Source of the DNA: Komarekiella atlantica HA4396-MV6
Lineage (GTDB): Bacteria > Cyanobacteriota > Cyanobacteriia > Cyanobacteriales > Nostocaceae
Direction: 5' to 3'
Assembly: GCA_019359395.1 (NCBI GenBank)
Contig: JAHHHK010000010.1
Location: 1 to 64,000 of the forward strand
Length of the DNA: 64,000 nt
Shown here: positions 44,948 to 53,165 of the stretch, piece by piece
Position numbering within the stretch: the stretch's first letter is position 1
Layout: each line of letters begins with the position of its first letter
Notes under the pieces: model-generated
Database searches by the model: none
The model's input: only the letters and a program-made list of their open reading frames with translations
What the model was told of the DNA's origin: nothing
Program-made: the position numbers and the translations under genes

Positions 44948-45265
44948 ATGCAAAACGGCTCTGTGACAACCTCCTGGAAGATGGATTCACGGGTTAGTCC
45001 TATGATCAAGCATTACATTCTCAACCTCAATCCGACTGCCAAGCACGAATGGGATCGGTGTATTTTACGTGATCCGTTAACTGCCAAACGCCCAGAAATT
45101 GCCAAATTAATAGCCGAAGCCGTTGATGCTGATACAGGCAGTTATTTGGTGAGTGTAAATATAGAAGTAACGGTGTTGGAACAAGCTGCGGTTCCTCAAG
45201 CCGAACAACTCTCGCTTTCATTTCCAGAGGTGAGTATGCCGTCGCAACTGCGGGAAGTGGCTTAA
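44948..45265 (+). CDS. Unknown 105-residue protein (has a decayed duplicate at 48056)
   Basis: No family is recognised. The N-terminal half contains MIKHYILNLNPTAKHEWDR and LTAKRPEIAKLIAEAVDADT, the second a helix, followed by the strand-like SYLVSVNIEVTVLEQA and a polar tail. No membrane segment or signal. The first 35 codons and upstream bases are repeated, with stops, at 48011-48160. This duplicate pair brackets the beta-helix gene on the other strand. Translation from the second ATG at 45002 (MIKHYILN) is also possible. Confidence 0.6.
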   Translation: MQNGSVTTSWKMDSRVSPMIKHYILNLNPTAKHEWDRCILRDPLTAKRPEIAKLIAEAVDADTGSYLVSVNIEVTVLEQAAVPQAEQLSLSFPEVSMPSQLREVA

Positions 45266-45401
45266 AGTACAGTGCAGAATTTAGGTTCAAAAATATTATT
45301 TGTTGTTGAAACAAAAGAGCCAAGAGTCAGGGAAAGTATATTTCTGACTCCTGACTTCCTTTTCTACTATTACGGCTAATGCAACTTTGTTTAAACAGGC
45401 A

Positions 45402-47348
45402 CTAGACTGCAAAATTATTGGCGCTGTTCATAGCACTAGCAGATACCTTGCTGACGGTCATCAAATTGACAGCACGACTGCGACCAGATGAACCATCTGG
45501 GTCAAACAAGACGATAGTATCGTTTCCCTGAGTCTCAAAACGCAAGTAGCCCCCGGAAATTGCACTTGCAGAGTTCAGGTTGCCTAGATTGAAACTTCGG
45601 AAAAGTTGCCTCAGAACAATCTTATCTGTACCAACTTCAAAGTCAGCGATCGTATCTCCTAGATCTCGAATACTTGTATAAATAAACGAGTCTGCACCTT
45701 CCCCACCCGTAAGAATATCTCTTCCTTGGTAGCCAGTAATAATGTCATTGGCAGCAGTACCCTTGAGAATGTTGCGCCAAGGTGTGCCATTAATTACATT
45801 TACCACTGCTTCAAACGCACCGATATCTACTCTGCCACCAGAGATGCGAGCAAAGCCAGAACCGCGCTGGTCAAAGGGTATTTGTTCAGTAGTATTGCCA
45901 TCATCATCTAAATCTATAGTGTCAACAGGCACATTTGCGTTGTTGCCACTATTGATGGCGGGGCTACCTGTGATGAGGGCGTGGGTTTTGACTAAGCCGC
46001 CATTGTCTCGCAACGTGGTATCTAAAACCTCTGTGATAGTAACGTTTAGCTGTTCGCTAGGCTTAAAACCTGTGCTGCCATTGAGGCTGCCGATAAGGTT
46101 AAAGCCGTTGCTGATAAAGTTACCTACCACATCAGAATTGGAGGTAGTTTGCTCATTGCCATAGATAATTTTGACGTTACCAGCAATAATGCTGTTTTTC
46201 ACTGTGGCAGAGCCAGAACTAGAGTTGTGTATACCACCACCAGCGCTTTCTCCATCGGGGTAATCGTAATTGGAAACATTGTTGAGCACGATGGTGCTGT
46301 TGAGCACCGTTACAGTACCAGCATTGTAGATGCCACGGCCAGAGTTGCCGCTAATAGTACTGTTGCTGATAATCGCAGTACCATTCTCATCATTGTATAT
46401 ACCACCACCAGCATTGCTGCTAATGGTACTGTTGCTCACCGTCAAAGTGCCATTGTTCAAGATGCCGCCGCCAAAAATTGCTGAGTTGTTGGTGACGGTG
46501 CTACTTATCAGAGTCAAAGTACCACTATTGGAAATACACCCACCAGTACCATCTGCATAATTGTCACTAATGGTGCTGTTGGTAACGGTTGCAGTAGCAG
46601 TATTGAAGATGCCGCTTGCAAATTCTGCACTATTGCTACTGATGGTGCTGTTGTTTAGCGTCAAAGTACCAGACGAATTGTAAATCCCACCGCCGAACCT
46701 GGCAGAATTATTGCTGATAGTGCTATTAGTTACTGTTGCGTTGCCAGAGTTGTAGATGCCACCACTACCATCGCTATAACGATCATAACCTCCATTGTTG
46801 TCGTTGATAATGCTGTCGTTTACCGTTAAATTACCAGTATTGAAGATGCCGCCACCGCCTGCATATCCTCCTGATACGTTGTTAGTAATAGTGCTATTTC
46901 TTATAGTCAGAGTACCAGAGCTATAAATACCACCACCTTGGTACTCTACTGAGTTGCCGCTGATCGTGCTGTCGCTTACAGTTAGAGTGCCAGCATTAAG
47001 AATGCCACCGCCACCTATATCAAAAGACCCTGAATCCAGAAGAGCATTATAGCCATTAGCAATAGTTAGTCCAACAAGATCGACAGTAATACCGCTGCTA
47101 ATCTCAAGGACACGGCTTTTATTGTTACCGCTAACAGTGAGCAAAGAAGCACCCGTTCCTTCAATACTCAGGTCGTCTGTAATTTTAAGACTGCTACCAC
47201 CAAGAGTAATGGTATCAGCGATGTTGTCGGCGAACACGCCGTTAAAGTTGATGATGTTTTTTCCCGTTAGGGCATTAGCATCTAGGATTGCCTGCCGCAG
47301 AGAACCACTGCCACTGTCATTAGTGTTAGTAACGCTAAATGTTGACAT
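45402..47348 (-). CDS. Parallel beta-helix protein with RTX-like C-terminal region
   Basis: 648 residues. The N-terminus (FSVTNTNDSGSGSLRQAILD) is typical of cyanobacterial choice-of-anchor beta-helix proteins. From about 112 to 390 there are eleven imperfect repeats of about 24-32 residues with a GGGIYN-GTLTVSNSTIS-N-consensus, as in pectate-lyase-like right-handed beta helices. A linker with RGSGFARISGGRVDIGAFEA precedes the C-terminal region, which has a hemolysin-type GTAANDIITGYQGRDILTGG calcium-binding motif and a DFEVGTDKIVL segment. There is no N-terminal signal peptide, so secretion would be by a type I (C-terminal signal) route. No catalytic residues are recognised; it may be adhesive or a wall protein. 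Confidence 0.88.
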   Translation of the reverse strand: MSTFSVTNTNDSGSGSLRQAILDANALTGKNIINFNGVFADNIADTITLGGSSLKITDDLSIEGTGASLLTVSGNNKSRVLEISSGITVDLVGLTIANGYNALLDSGSFDIGGGGILNAGTLTVSDSTISGNSVEYQGGGIYSSGTLTIRNSTITNNVSGGYAGGGGIFNTGNLTVNDSIINDNNGGYDRYSDGSGGIYNSGNATVTNSTISNNSARFGGGIYNSSGTLTLNNSTISSNSAEFASGIFNTATATVTNSTISDNYADGTGGCISNSGTLTLISSTVTNNSAIFGGGILNNGTLTVSNSTISSNAGGGIYNDENGTAIISNSTISGNSGRGIYNAGTVTVLNSTIVLNNVSNYDYPDGESAGGGIHNSSSGSATVKNSIIAGNVKIIYGNEQTTSNSDVVGNFISNGFNLIGSLNGSTGFKPSEQLNVTITEVLDTTLRDNGGLVKTHALITGSPAINSGNNANVPVDTIDLDDDGNTTEQIPFDQRGSGFARISGGRVDIGAFEAVVNVINGTPWRNILKGTAANDIITGYQGRDILTGGEGADSFIYTSIRDLGDTIADFEVGTDKIVLRQLFRSFNLGNLNSASAISGGYLRFETQGNDTIVLFDPDGSSGRSRAVNLMTVSKVSASAMNSANNFAV

Positions 47349-48055
47349 TTGATGATGTGACTCCTATTTTTTCGCAGAGGTATTCCGCCAAAAACTTTCG
47401 CTTGTGGCGGTTCGAGTCTGAAGCATTTTTCTAGCGATCGCTTAGTACTCAGGAGTGTATTTTGTCAAACATCATGAATAATTAAGCTACCGAAAATAGT
47501 GCTTCGTTAAGGTGTATGCAAAATTAGTTAAAGCAATTGTTAAGGTAAGTAACCGATATTGGGATGGAGTTTTGCCATCACCCTATTCACACTTTGAATT
47601 CTCAAAGCCAAAGGTAAAGTATTGACTAATTTTACAGATAATTCAAAAAATTTACTTATGCTTGGTAAAAGTATTCACAAACTATTCTATACACATAGAA
47701 GATTGATGTAAAAAATTTCTTGAGAGTTTATTTTTACTTTATATTTATAGGATTTACGCACAGGTAACGGAAAATCGAACCACAGAGAAGCCAGTGCGTT
47801 GGGCGGGTTCCCCGACTTGAAGCAACTGGCGCGACACAGAGAGCACGGAGAAATAAGAGTTTCAGAGAGTTTTTGCGTAAGTCCTAATTTAGCTAGTTGG
47901 GTAAAGTTAATATAAATTTTTGGTAAATAGCGATCGCTTACCGCACATCTGCTGATTTATGTGCGTCCGTTTTTCTGGCTAAGACAGCACCTTTTCTACT
48001 AATTACAGTATATTTGTACTACAATGGATATATAGCGTCCATAAAAGTTAATTAA
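47349..48055. other. Intergenic region with one repeat element
   Basis: No gene is seen apart from the miniature element at 47749-47885 and the decayed duplicate starting at 48056 (with homologous upstream bases from about 48011). The stretch 47349-47748 is AT-rich, contains a HIP1-like GCGATCGC at 47434 and is probably the promoter region of the minus-strand beta-helix gene. Confidence 0.45.
47749..47885. repeat. Miniature inverted-repeat element, copy 2, TA-flanked, with a different nested insert
   Basis: The ends are GGATTTACGCA and TGCGTAAGTCC, each bordered outside by TA, as expected for IS630/Tc1-type target duplication. The body matches 2093-2229. The nested insert (GCCAG at 47790 to CTGGC at 47830, containing GGGCGGGTTCCCCGACTTGA) is also a palindromic repeat; its reverse complement occurs at 20616-20646. 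Confidence 0.7.
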
Positions 48056-48160
48056 ATGTAAAACCGCTCTGTGACAGCCTTTTGGATAATGGATTCAAGA
48101 GTTAGTTTTATGCTCAAGCCCTACATTCTCAACCCTCATTCAACTGCTAAACACGAATGA
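48056..48160 (+). pseudogene. Decayed duplicate of the 5' part of the 105-residue gene
   Basis: The bases match 44948-45052 over 35 codons and about 45 bases upstream. Codon 2 is changed from CAA to TAA, and the codon for Trp in KHEWDR is TGA, so the frame is broken; the intervening frame still reads MDSRVSFMLKPYILN. Sequence similarity stops after KHE. It is a truncated, dead copy. Confidence 0.85.
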
Positions 48161-48220
48161 ATTAGCAGTACACAAGTGAGAATTATTACTTGTTCTCTTC
48201 TGATCCTGCTTTATTAATCT

Positions 48221-48616
48221 ATGTTCTCAGAGGAAAATTATTTGATGATGCAACTGAGTCATTATCCAGCTGCGATCGCCCAAGCTGCTCAACGGGCTAA
48301 TGAAATAGACTCTCAGTTGATGGCAGTGCAGCACCAGATTAACCGATTTGAGGGGAATGCAGATCGTGCTGCTGCCTTTGATATTGACATGAAAAACGAT
48401 GCTCAACGCAAGGCCCGCCGCTTTGAAGTGTTGCTTGTGAATCAAGAGTATCAAAAGGCAATTGACACCTTAATTCGATTAAGTACCGAAAAAGCAAATG
48501 CGATCGCCCATTTGGAATATCTGCGTAACCAGTTTAGTGTAGCTAAGTTAGAAGCGAGATTAGTGATCGCTCAACAACTTACTGATTTTGAATCTAGGGA
48601 ATTAGTAGGTTTGTAA
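48221..48616 (+). CDS. Unknown 131-residue helical protein
   Basis: Almost entirely helical by sequence, with coiled-coil-like heptads (QAAQRANEIDSQLMAVQHQI, then NAIAHLEYLRNQFSVAKLEA). No family is recognised and there are no membrane segments. Start at 48221 or at the MM pair at 48245/48248; AGAGGAAAATTATTTG before the second supports the shorter form. It lies 60 bp downstream of the dead duplicate. Confidence 0.65.
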   Translation: MFSEENYLMMQLSHYPAAIAQAAQRANEIDSQLMAVQHQINRFEGNADRAAAFDIDMKNDAQRKARRFEVLLVNQEYQKAIDTLIRLSTEKANAIAHLEYLRNQFSVAKLEARLVIAQQLTDFESRELVGL

Positions 48617-48865
48617 TTGCACCTATCCAGAGTCATGGCAGAAGGTTAAGAGTTAGGAGGAAGATTTTTTGGCGTTGCTGATTGAGAATATGAGTTTACC
48701 TCACGCAGAGAGTAAGAGTTTAAAATACTTGATTTTTAAATTTCATATCCCAATTTAGCAACACCCAGATCTTTATCAGATTTTAGTGCGATCGCACCGC
48801 TCCAAAGCAATTTATCATAACTTTGGTTAGATAAAAACCCCATTGCTTAACCCACAATCGCCACC
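48617..48865. other. Short intergenic region
   Basis: 249 bases between the helical protein gene and the flavoprotein gene. No hairpin with a T-run was seen and no known regulator site was recognised. The last 80 bases probably carry the promoter of the flavoprotein gene. Confidence 0.35.
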
Positions 48866-49990
48866 ATGACAGTTGTATCAAACGACTCTCGCTTTCAACC
48901 CATTAACCTTTTCGAGTATGAAAAACTAGCAAAAGAGCATCTATCTCAAATGACACTCGACTACTACAGTAGTGGCGCTTGGGACGAAATCACGTTGCGT
49001 GATAATCGGGCTGCGTTTGAGCGAGTCAAGTTACGACCTCGGATGTTAGTTGATGTGAGCGATCGCAATCTGAGCACCTCTATTTTAGGACAACCTTTGC
49101 AACTACCTCTGTTAATTGCACCGATGGCTTTTCAATGTCTGGCTCATCCAGATGGGGAAGTGGCAACAGCAATAGCTGCGGCATCAACAGGTGTGGGTAT
49201 GGTATTGAGTACAATGGCGACAAAGAGTATGGAAGAAGTGGCCGCTGTAGGTAACAAACAAAATGCCTTGCAGTGGTTTCAGCTTTATATTCACAAAGAT
49301 CCAGGATTGACTCGTGCTTTAGTAGAAAGAGCTTATGCCGCAGGTTACAAAGCACTTTGTCTGACGGTAGATGCTCCTGTGCTTGGACAACGGGAGCGAG
49401 ATCAGCGTAACGAGTTTGCCTTACCACCAGATTTGCATCTAGCTAATCTCGCAACTATTTCAGGGCTAGATATTTCTCATGAAACAGGGGAATCTGGGTT
49501 ATTTACCTACTTTGCCCAACAGCTCAACCCAGCAGTAACTTGGCGCGACTTGGAATGGTTGCAATCCATATCTCCATTACCTTTAATACTCAAAGGAATT
49601 TTACGAGGTGATGATGCTGTGCGTGCTGTGGAGTCTGGAGCTAGAGCTATTATTGTTTCTAATCATGGTGGTAGACAACTTGATGGTGCGATCGCATCTC
49701 TAGATGTCTTAGCTGAAATTGTAGCAGCGGTTGATGGTAAAGCAGAAGTACTATTGGATGGAGGTATCCGTCGGGGCACAGACATTCTCAAAGCTTTAGC
49801 ATTAGGAGCAAAAGCAGTACTAATCGGGCGACCTGTTTTGTGGGGGTTGGCGGTAGCAGGACAAGTCGGTGTATCTCACATCATCTCGCTGTTACAAGAT
49901 GAGTTAAACGTGGCAATGGCACTGAGTGGCTGTGCCAAACTACAGGATATAGACTCTAGTCTCTTAAAATTCAGTCAATTTGTAAGCTAA
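48866..49990 (+). CDS. FMN-dependent L-2-hydroxyacid oxidase, likely L-lactate oxidase type
   Basis: 374 residues, length typical. Hallmarks: YYSSGAWDE (33-41), LIAPMAFQCLAHPDGE, QWFQLYIHKD with Tyr141, Lys243 in ILKGI, and the active-site SNHGGRQLDG (265-274) with His267 and Arg270, then LLDGGIRRGTDILKALALGA. Plant glycolate oxidases have Thr and Trp at two substrate-pocket places; here they are Met87 and Met117, as in the lactate-preferring enzymes of N2-fixing cyanobacteria. It makes H2O2 from lactate (or glycolate) and O2. In Anabaena a close relative supports nitrogenase by lowering oxygen. Monocistronic. Confidence 0.88.
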   Translation: MTVVSNDSRFQPINLFEYEKLAKEHLSQMTLDYYSSGAWDEITLRDNRAAFERVKLRPRMLVDVSDRNLSTSILGQPLQLPLLIAPMAFQCLAHPDGEVATAIAAASTGVGMVLSTMATKSMEEVAAVGNKQNALQWFQLYIHKDPGLTRALVERAYAAGYKALCLTVDAPVLGQRERDQRNEFALPPDLHLANLATISGLDISHETGESGLFTYFAQQLNPAVTWRDLEWLQSISPLPLILKGILRGDDAVRAVESGARAIIVSNHGGRQLDGAIASLDVLAEIVAAVDGKAEVLLDGGIRRGTDILKALALGAKAVLIGRPVLWGLAVAGQVGVSHIISLLQDELNVAMALSGCAKLQDIDSSLLKFSQFVS

Positions 49991-50042
49991 TACCAAGTTG
50001 TGATTGCTTGTGATTCTAAGCAAAGAGAAGATCTTAGAAATA

Positions 50043-50102
50043 GTTTCCTACGAAACCAAAGCTTAGTTTGGCTTTTGAGTAGAGTTACACTACACTGCGT
50101 TT
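50043..50102. repeat. Dispersed palindromic repeat, copy 2
   Basis: GTTTCCTACGAAACCAAAGC, then TTAGTTTGGCTTTTGAGTAG, then CACTACACTGCGTT aligns with 6206-6264 with scattered differences. It lacks the outer arms seen there. No coding role; frames crossing it on the minus strand are spurious. Confidence 0.55.
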
Positions 50103-50178
50103 CATAACCTGCGGGAATCAAGGCAAATACTATACAAAATACTATCTTTGGCAACTTGGTATAAGCATGCATAAGTAA

Positions 50179-50325
50179 ATACCCATAAGGTACCAAGTAG
50201 CGCTCAACCAGGCAATTGTGATAGCACTGCTTGAACGAGCACTCAAGCGTCAGAATGAGCGTCACCTGGAAAGCTAGCTTGCCGCAGGTATCACTCATTA
50301 CTCAGAGTTGGAAAATGCTTGTTAA
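50179..50325 (+). pseudogene. Decayed small coding sequence
   Basis: A frame reading IPIRYQVALNQAIVIALLER, ALKRQNERHLES, then a TAG stop (50275-50277), then LAAGITHYSELENAC and a stop (50323-50325). The helical, basic-acidic pattern looks like a real small protein, possibly of antitoxin or ribbon-helix-helix type, but no start codon is present and there is an internal stop. Interpreted as a remnant. Confidence 0.4.
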
Positions 50326-50411
50326 AAGTGCGATTAAGCAGATTAGTATAGTCTTAAAATTAATTTAGAAACTATTATCCAGCAAGATTTCTAGAATAAA
50401 GAACATTTTTT

Positions 50412-50438
50412 TTGCAAACTCACTAAATAGGCTATAAT
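50412..50438 (+). promoter_or_regulatory. Promoter of the tRNA-Leu gene
   Basis: TTGCAA (50412-50417) and TATAAT (50433-50438) are a fair sigma-70-type pair with a slightly short 15-base spacer. The tRNA begins at 50457. Confidence 0.6.
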
Positions 50439-50456
50439 GATAAAGTTGAGTATTAA

Positions 50457-50540
50457 GGGCGGGTGGCGAAACTGGTAGACGCACCACACTCAAAATGTGG
50501 CGGCCTTGCGGTCATAGGAGTTCGATTCTCCTCCTGCCCA
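50457..50540 (+). tRNA. tRNA-Leu (anticodon CAA)
   Basis: 84 nt. The acceptor GGGCGGG pairs with CCTGCCC; the D-arm contains AACTGGTAGAC; the anticodon stem CCACA/TGTGG encloses CTCAAAA, giving anticodon CAA (codon UUG); a long variable arm (class II) runs CGGCCTTGCGGTCA; the T-loop is TTCGATT. The discriminator is A and the CCA end is not encoded. There is no intron, unlike cyanobacterial tRNA-Leu(UAA). Confidence 0.95.
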
Positions 50541-50799
50541 TTGTTTAAGCCCTGTTAAAAAGGGTTTAGAGTAAAATGCGCTTTCGTATTGGCGCTCATG
50601 TAACTAGTGAATAATAAATATATCTAGGATAGATACTGTTACTCTTAAAAATGAGTGATTGCGATCGTGTTATACTTTGTGAGTACACATATAATATCTT
50701 CCTGCAATATTATTAATGTAATGTTCATGGAAATATATATTTATCAGTTAAAAATACTGTCAACAACAAACACTAACTATATAAGAAAACGCAAAGATT

Positions 50800-51009
50800 A
50801 TGCGACTGAAAAGATGGGAGTCTCCCCGCAAAGAAGGTAGGAATGATAAAGGTAGAGGCGGTTCTGCCAGAAAACGGCAACTCAAAAAGCAAAAGCAAAT
50901 GCTGCGCCAAAAACTCAAAGAAGGTAATAAACCTGAAAACGATATAAACAATACAAAAGGGGGGAAGATAAATTTATCTTCCCCCTCTTTTTTAGCTTTA
51001 TTTTTATAA
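50800..51009 (+). CDS. Possible small basic protein, frame crosses a terminator
   Basis: 69 residues, first 45 very basic (MRLKRWESPRKEGRNDKGRG then SARKRQLKKQKQMLRQKLKE). The last 20 codons are within the perfect terminator hairpin at 50960-50993, so a transcript ended there would lack a stop. Either the real gene is a truncated or read-through form, or the frame is chance. AAAACGCAAAG before the ATG is a weak ribosome-binding site. Confidence 0.35.
   Translation: MRLKRWESPRKEGRNDKGRGGSARKRQLKKQKQMLRQKLKEGNKPENDINNTKGGKINLSSPSFLALFL
50960..50993 (+). terminator. Intrinsic terminator
   Basis: GGGGGAAGATAAA and TTTATCTTCCCCC are perfect 13-base arms (50960-50985) followed by a T-rich run TCTTTTTT. 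It is a textbook rho-independent terminator on the plus strand. Confidence 0.85.
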
Positions 51010-51543
51010 GAAAATAACATTTGTAAATCTTATGTATGAATTGAAATCTTTAATAAATTTAGTAAGAGACAAAAAGTACATTATCTAATTTTTGAAAAAA
51101 TAATTTAAATCGAACTGCTTAAGCACATACTTACGTATCAAAATCGGTAGATTAGCAGATTGTCTTTCTGGGATTTTACTAAGCAAAGTGATTATTTTTA
51201 CGTAGTAGATATATCTCTACGAAAATATACATCTATAATAATTTATGGTAATTGTAATGCTTGCATGAACTAACTTAAAAATAATTATGAAGTAAGTATG
51301 AATTTTGTCAATCCGTGTCTGAAATCCCTTGGTTAAACCAGTAAAGTACGATACAGTGACAAATAATTATACTATTACCGGAGAAGCAAAAAATCTACTG
51401 CCAAAGTAACTGCATCTCCATGTGTTAACTTCCGACTATGATACAAGCTTACAAAAGTCAGAAACCATCTAAGCTGACTTTTTCTATATTCGGAATGGTA
51501 TGGGTAATCTATAGATTCTTTTCTTGGACACAAGGAGTTATTT
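51010..51543. other. Promoter region of the polysaccharide cluster
   Basis: 530 AT-rich bases with no gene. A possible -10 (TATACTAT at about 51368) lies 170 bases before the first cluster gene. No JUMPstart-like or other known leader motif was recognised. A frame at 51375-51692 on the minus strand overlaps the first gene and is spurious. Confidence 0.4.
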
Positions 51544-52341
51544 ATGGTGGGAAGAGTGTTTCTACCTACAAAAAAGGTGCTTGATTTTCCTATTACTGCC
51601 TTACGTTTTGACGACCAGATACAAACAATATTGAAGTGGGCAAGTACCCGTGAGAGTAAAACTGTATGTGTAGCTAATGTACACATGCTCATGGAGGCTC
51701 ACTCTAATCCAGAATTTGCTAGTGTACTAAGAAATGCAGACCTAGTTACTCCTGATGGTATGCCTCTTGTGTGGATGATGCGAAAAATGGGAGCGCGTTA
51801 CCAAGATCGTGTTGCAGGAATGGATATTTTTCTAGCATTGTGTCAGCTAGCTCAAACCCAAAATCTCAGTGTTTTCTTCGTAGGTTCTCAAACCGAAATT
51901 CTTTCTAGAATGCGAAAAAAATTAGAGAGGGAATTTCCTCAACTGAAAATTGCAGCAATGGAACCTCTGCCTTTTCGTCCTCTAACAGAAATTGAAGACG
52001 AAGCTTTGATTAAGAAAATTAATTATAGTGGTGCCAGTGTTGTATTGGTATCCCTGGGATGTCCAAAACAAGAAAATTGGATGGCTCAGCATAAAGGTAA
52101 AATTCAGGCTGTAATGCTTGGATTAGGGGGAGTTTTTCCAGTTTACGCAGGAATCCACAAGCGAGCACCCCGCATGATTCGAGACTTAGGGCTTGAATGG
52201 CTGTACCGATGGGTTCAAGAACCACGTCGTCTTTGGGGGCGCTATGCAACGACAATTCCACCCTTCATGTGGTTAGCGACTAAGCAACTGTTGTCATCTA
52301 GTCGTCTTGCAGGAGTTTTTCAGAACAGCAGTGGGGATTAA
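51544..52341 (+). CDS. WecG/TagA/CpsF-family glycosyltransferase, copy 2
   Basis: 265 residues. Signatures: VCVANVHMLMEAHSNPEF, VTPDGMPLVWMMRKMG, VFFVGSQTEILSRMR, VSLGCPKQENWM and APRMIRDLGLEWLYRWVQEP. It probably adds an N-acetyl-mannosaminyl-type (or related) second sugar to a lipid carrier at the inner face of the plasma membrane. It opens the plus-strand polysaccharide cluster; AAGGAG is 7 bases before the ATG. It differs well from copy 1 (33381), so the two act in different polymers. Confidence 0.9.
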   Translation: MVGRVFLPTKKVLDFPITALRFDDQIQTILKWASTRESKTVCVANVHMLMEAHSNPEFASVLRNADLVTPDGMPLVWMMRKMGARYQDRVAGMDIFLALCQLAQTQNLSVFFVGSQTEILSRMRKKLEREFPQLKIAAMEPLPFRPLTEIEDEALIKKINYSGASVVLVSLGCPKQENWMAQHKGKIQAVMLGLGGVFPVYAGIHKRAPRMIRDLGLEWLYRWVQEPRRLWGRYATTIPPFMWLATKQLLSSSRLAGVFQNSSGD

Positions 52342-53165
52342 GGTATTCCAAGTTTGGATAATTTAATGTGTAGTGCTTTTGCGTTTACCGCAGTTTGTGT
52401 AAAAAAATACAAATTTTCTCATAAAAAGCTTATACACACGGCAGAGGATATTACACAGAACATAACTCTATCAGGACATTCTTTTTTATGGGGGAATAAA
52501 ACCTCCCCCTCTATTGTCACTATCCCTGCACATATTACTTTGACAAATGTAAAATTGAAAACGAGTATTTTCTGTTAAAAGTTATATTGATTTGTTCGAT
52601 AGTGTCAAAATTTTTATCATTAAGTATCAGTAGAAGATGTTATTGATAATCTTTTATGAAAGCTTATATGCTTTCAAGTTGAAGAGTGATATATAATTCA
52701 CTCTGCGTAGAGGTACTGAATGAGCAGTGAGCATGTATTTCTGTCTAGGCAGCCGTAACCTGTTTAGAAAAAACCAAAACTTTATATAATCTTAACAAAT
52801 TTTTTCTAAGCTTTTTCCAACTGCATCTCATTTAAAGCCTGAAAATATAAATATATGGGTAGTTTTGTTCCAAAATTAATTATAAACGTGGGTAGATCTT
52901 CTGATAAAAGTTTTTTGAATTGCTACCAATTTGCTGAAAAGTTATGGCAAGATGATTTGGAAGCCACCATGTAAGATTTCAACAAGAATAGTTACATTCA
53001 GCAATATTAACTAAGTAGATTCATGTGATCTGTTGGCTCTGTTAGTAATTGCACTTGTTTGAATCTTAATTGCCAAGTTATCTGGGACTACTGTCTCATG
53101 TTGGTTTTCCATCTCGTCGTTATTGAGTTGATAGCGACTTAATCAGCTCTAATTTAGCCGTATCT
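52342..53165. other. Long AT-rich gap inside the polysaccharide cluster
   Basis: 824 bases with no supported gene. The frame at 52354-52578 is not convincing. A gap this long suggests a separate promoter for the flippase unit or a deleted gene; no remnant of a known family could be read. There is no obvious mobile element. Confidence 0.4.

Noticed and set aside
45402-47348. Regular DNA repeats suggesting a CRISPR-like array
   Set aside because: The periodicity is that of degenerate protein repeats in an intact coding frame; the repeats are not identical and there are no unique spacers.
49080-49427. Minus-strand 115-residue frame inside the hydroxyacid oxidase gene
   Set aside because: It is antisense to a strongly conserved enzyme gene, with no motif or start signal.
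49987-50298. Minus-strand 103-residue frame
   Set aside because: It crosses a dispersed repeat and the antisense of a decayed plus-strand frame; no family.
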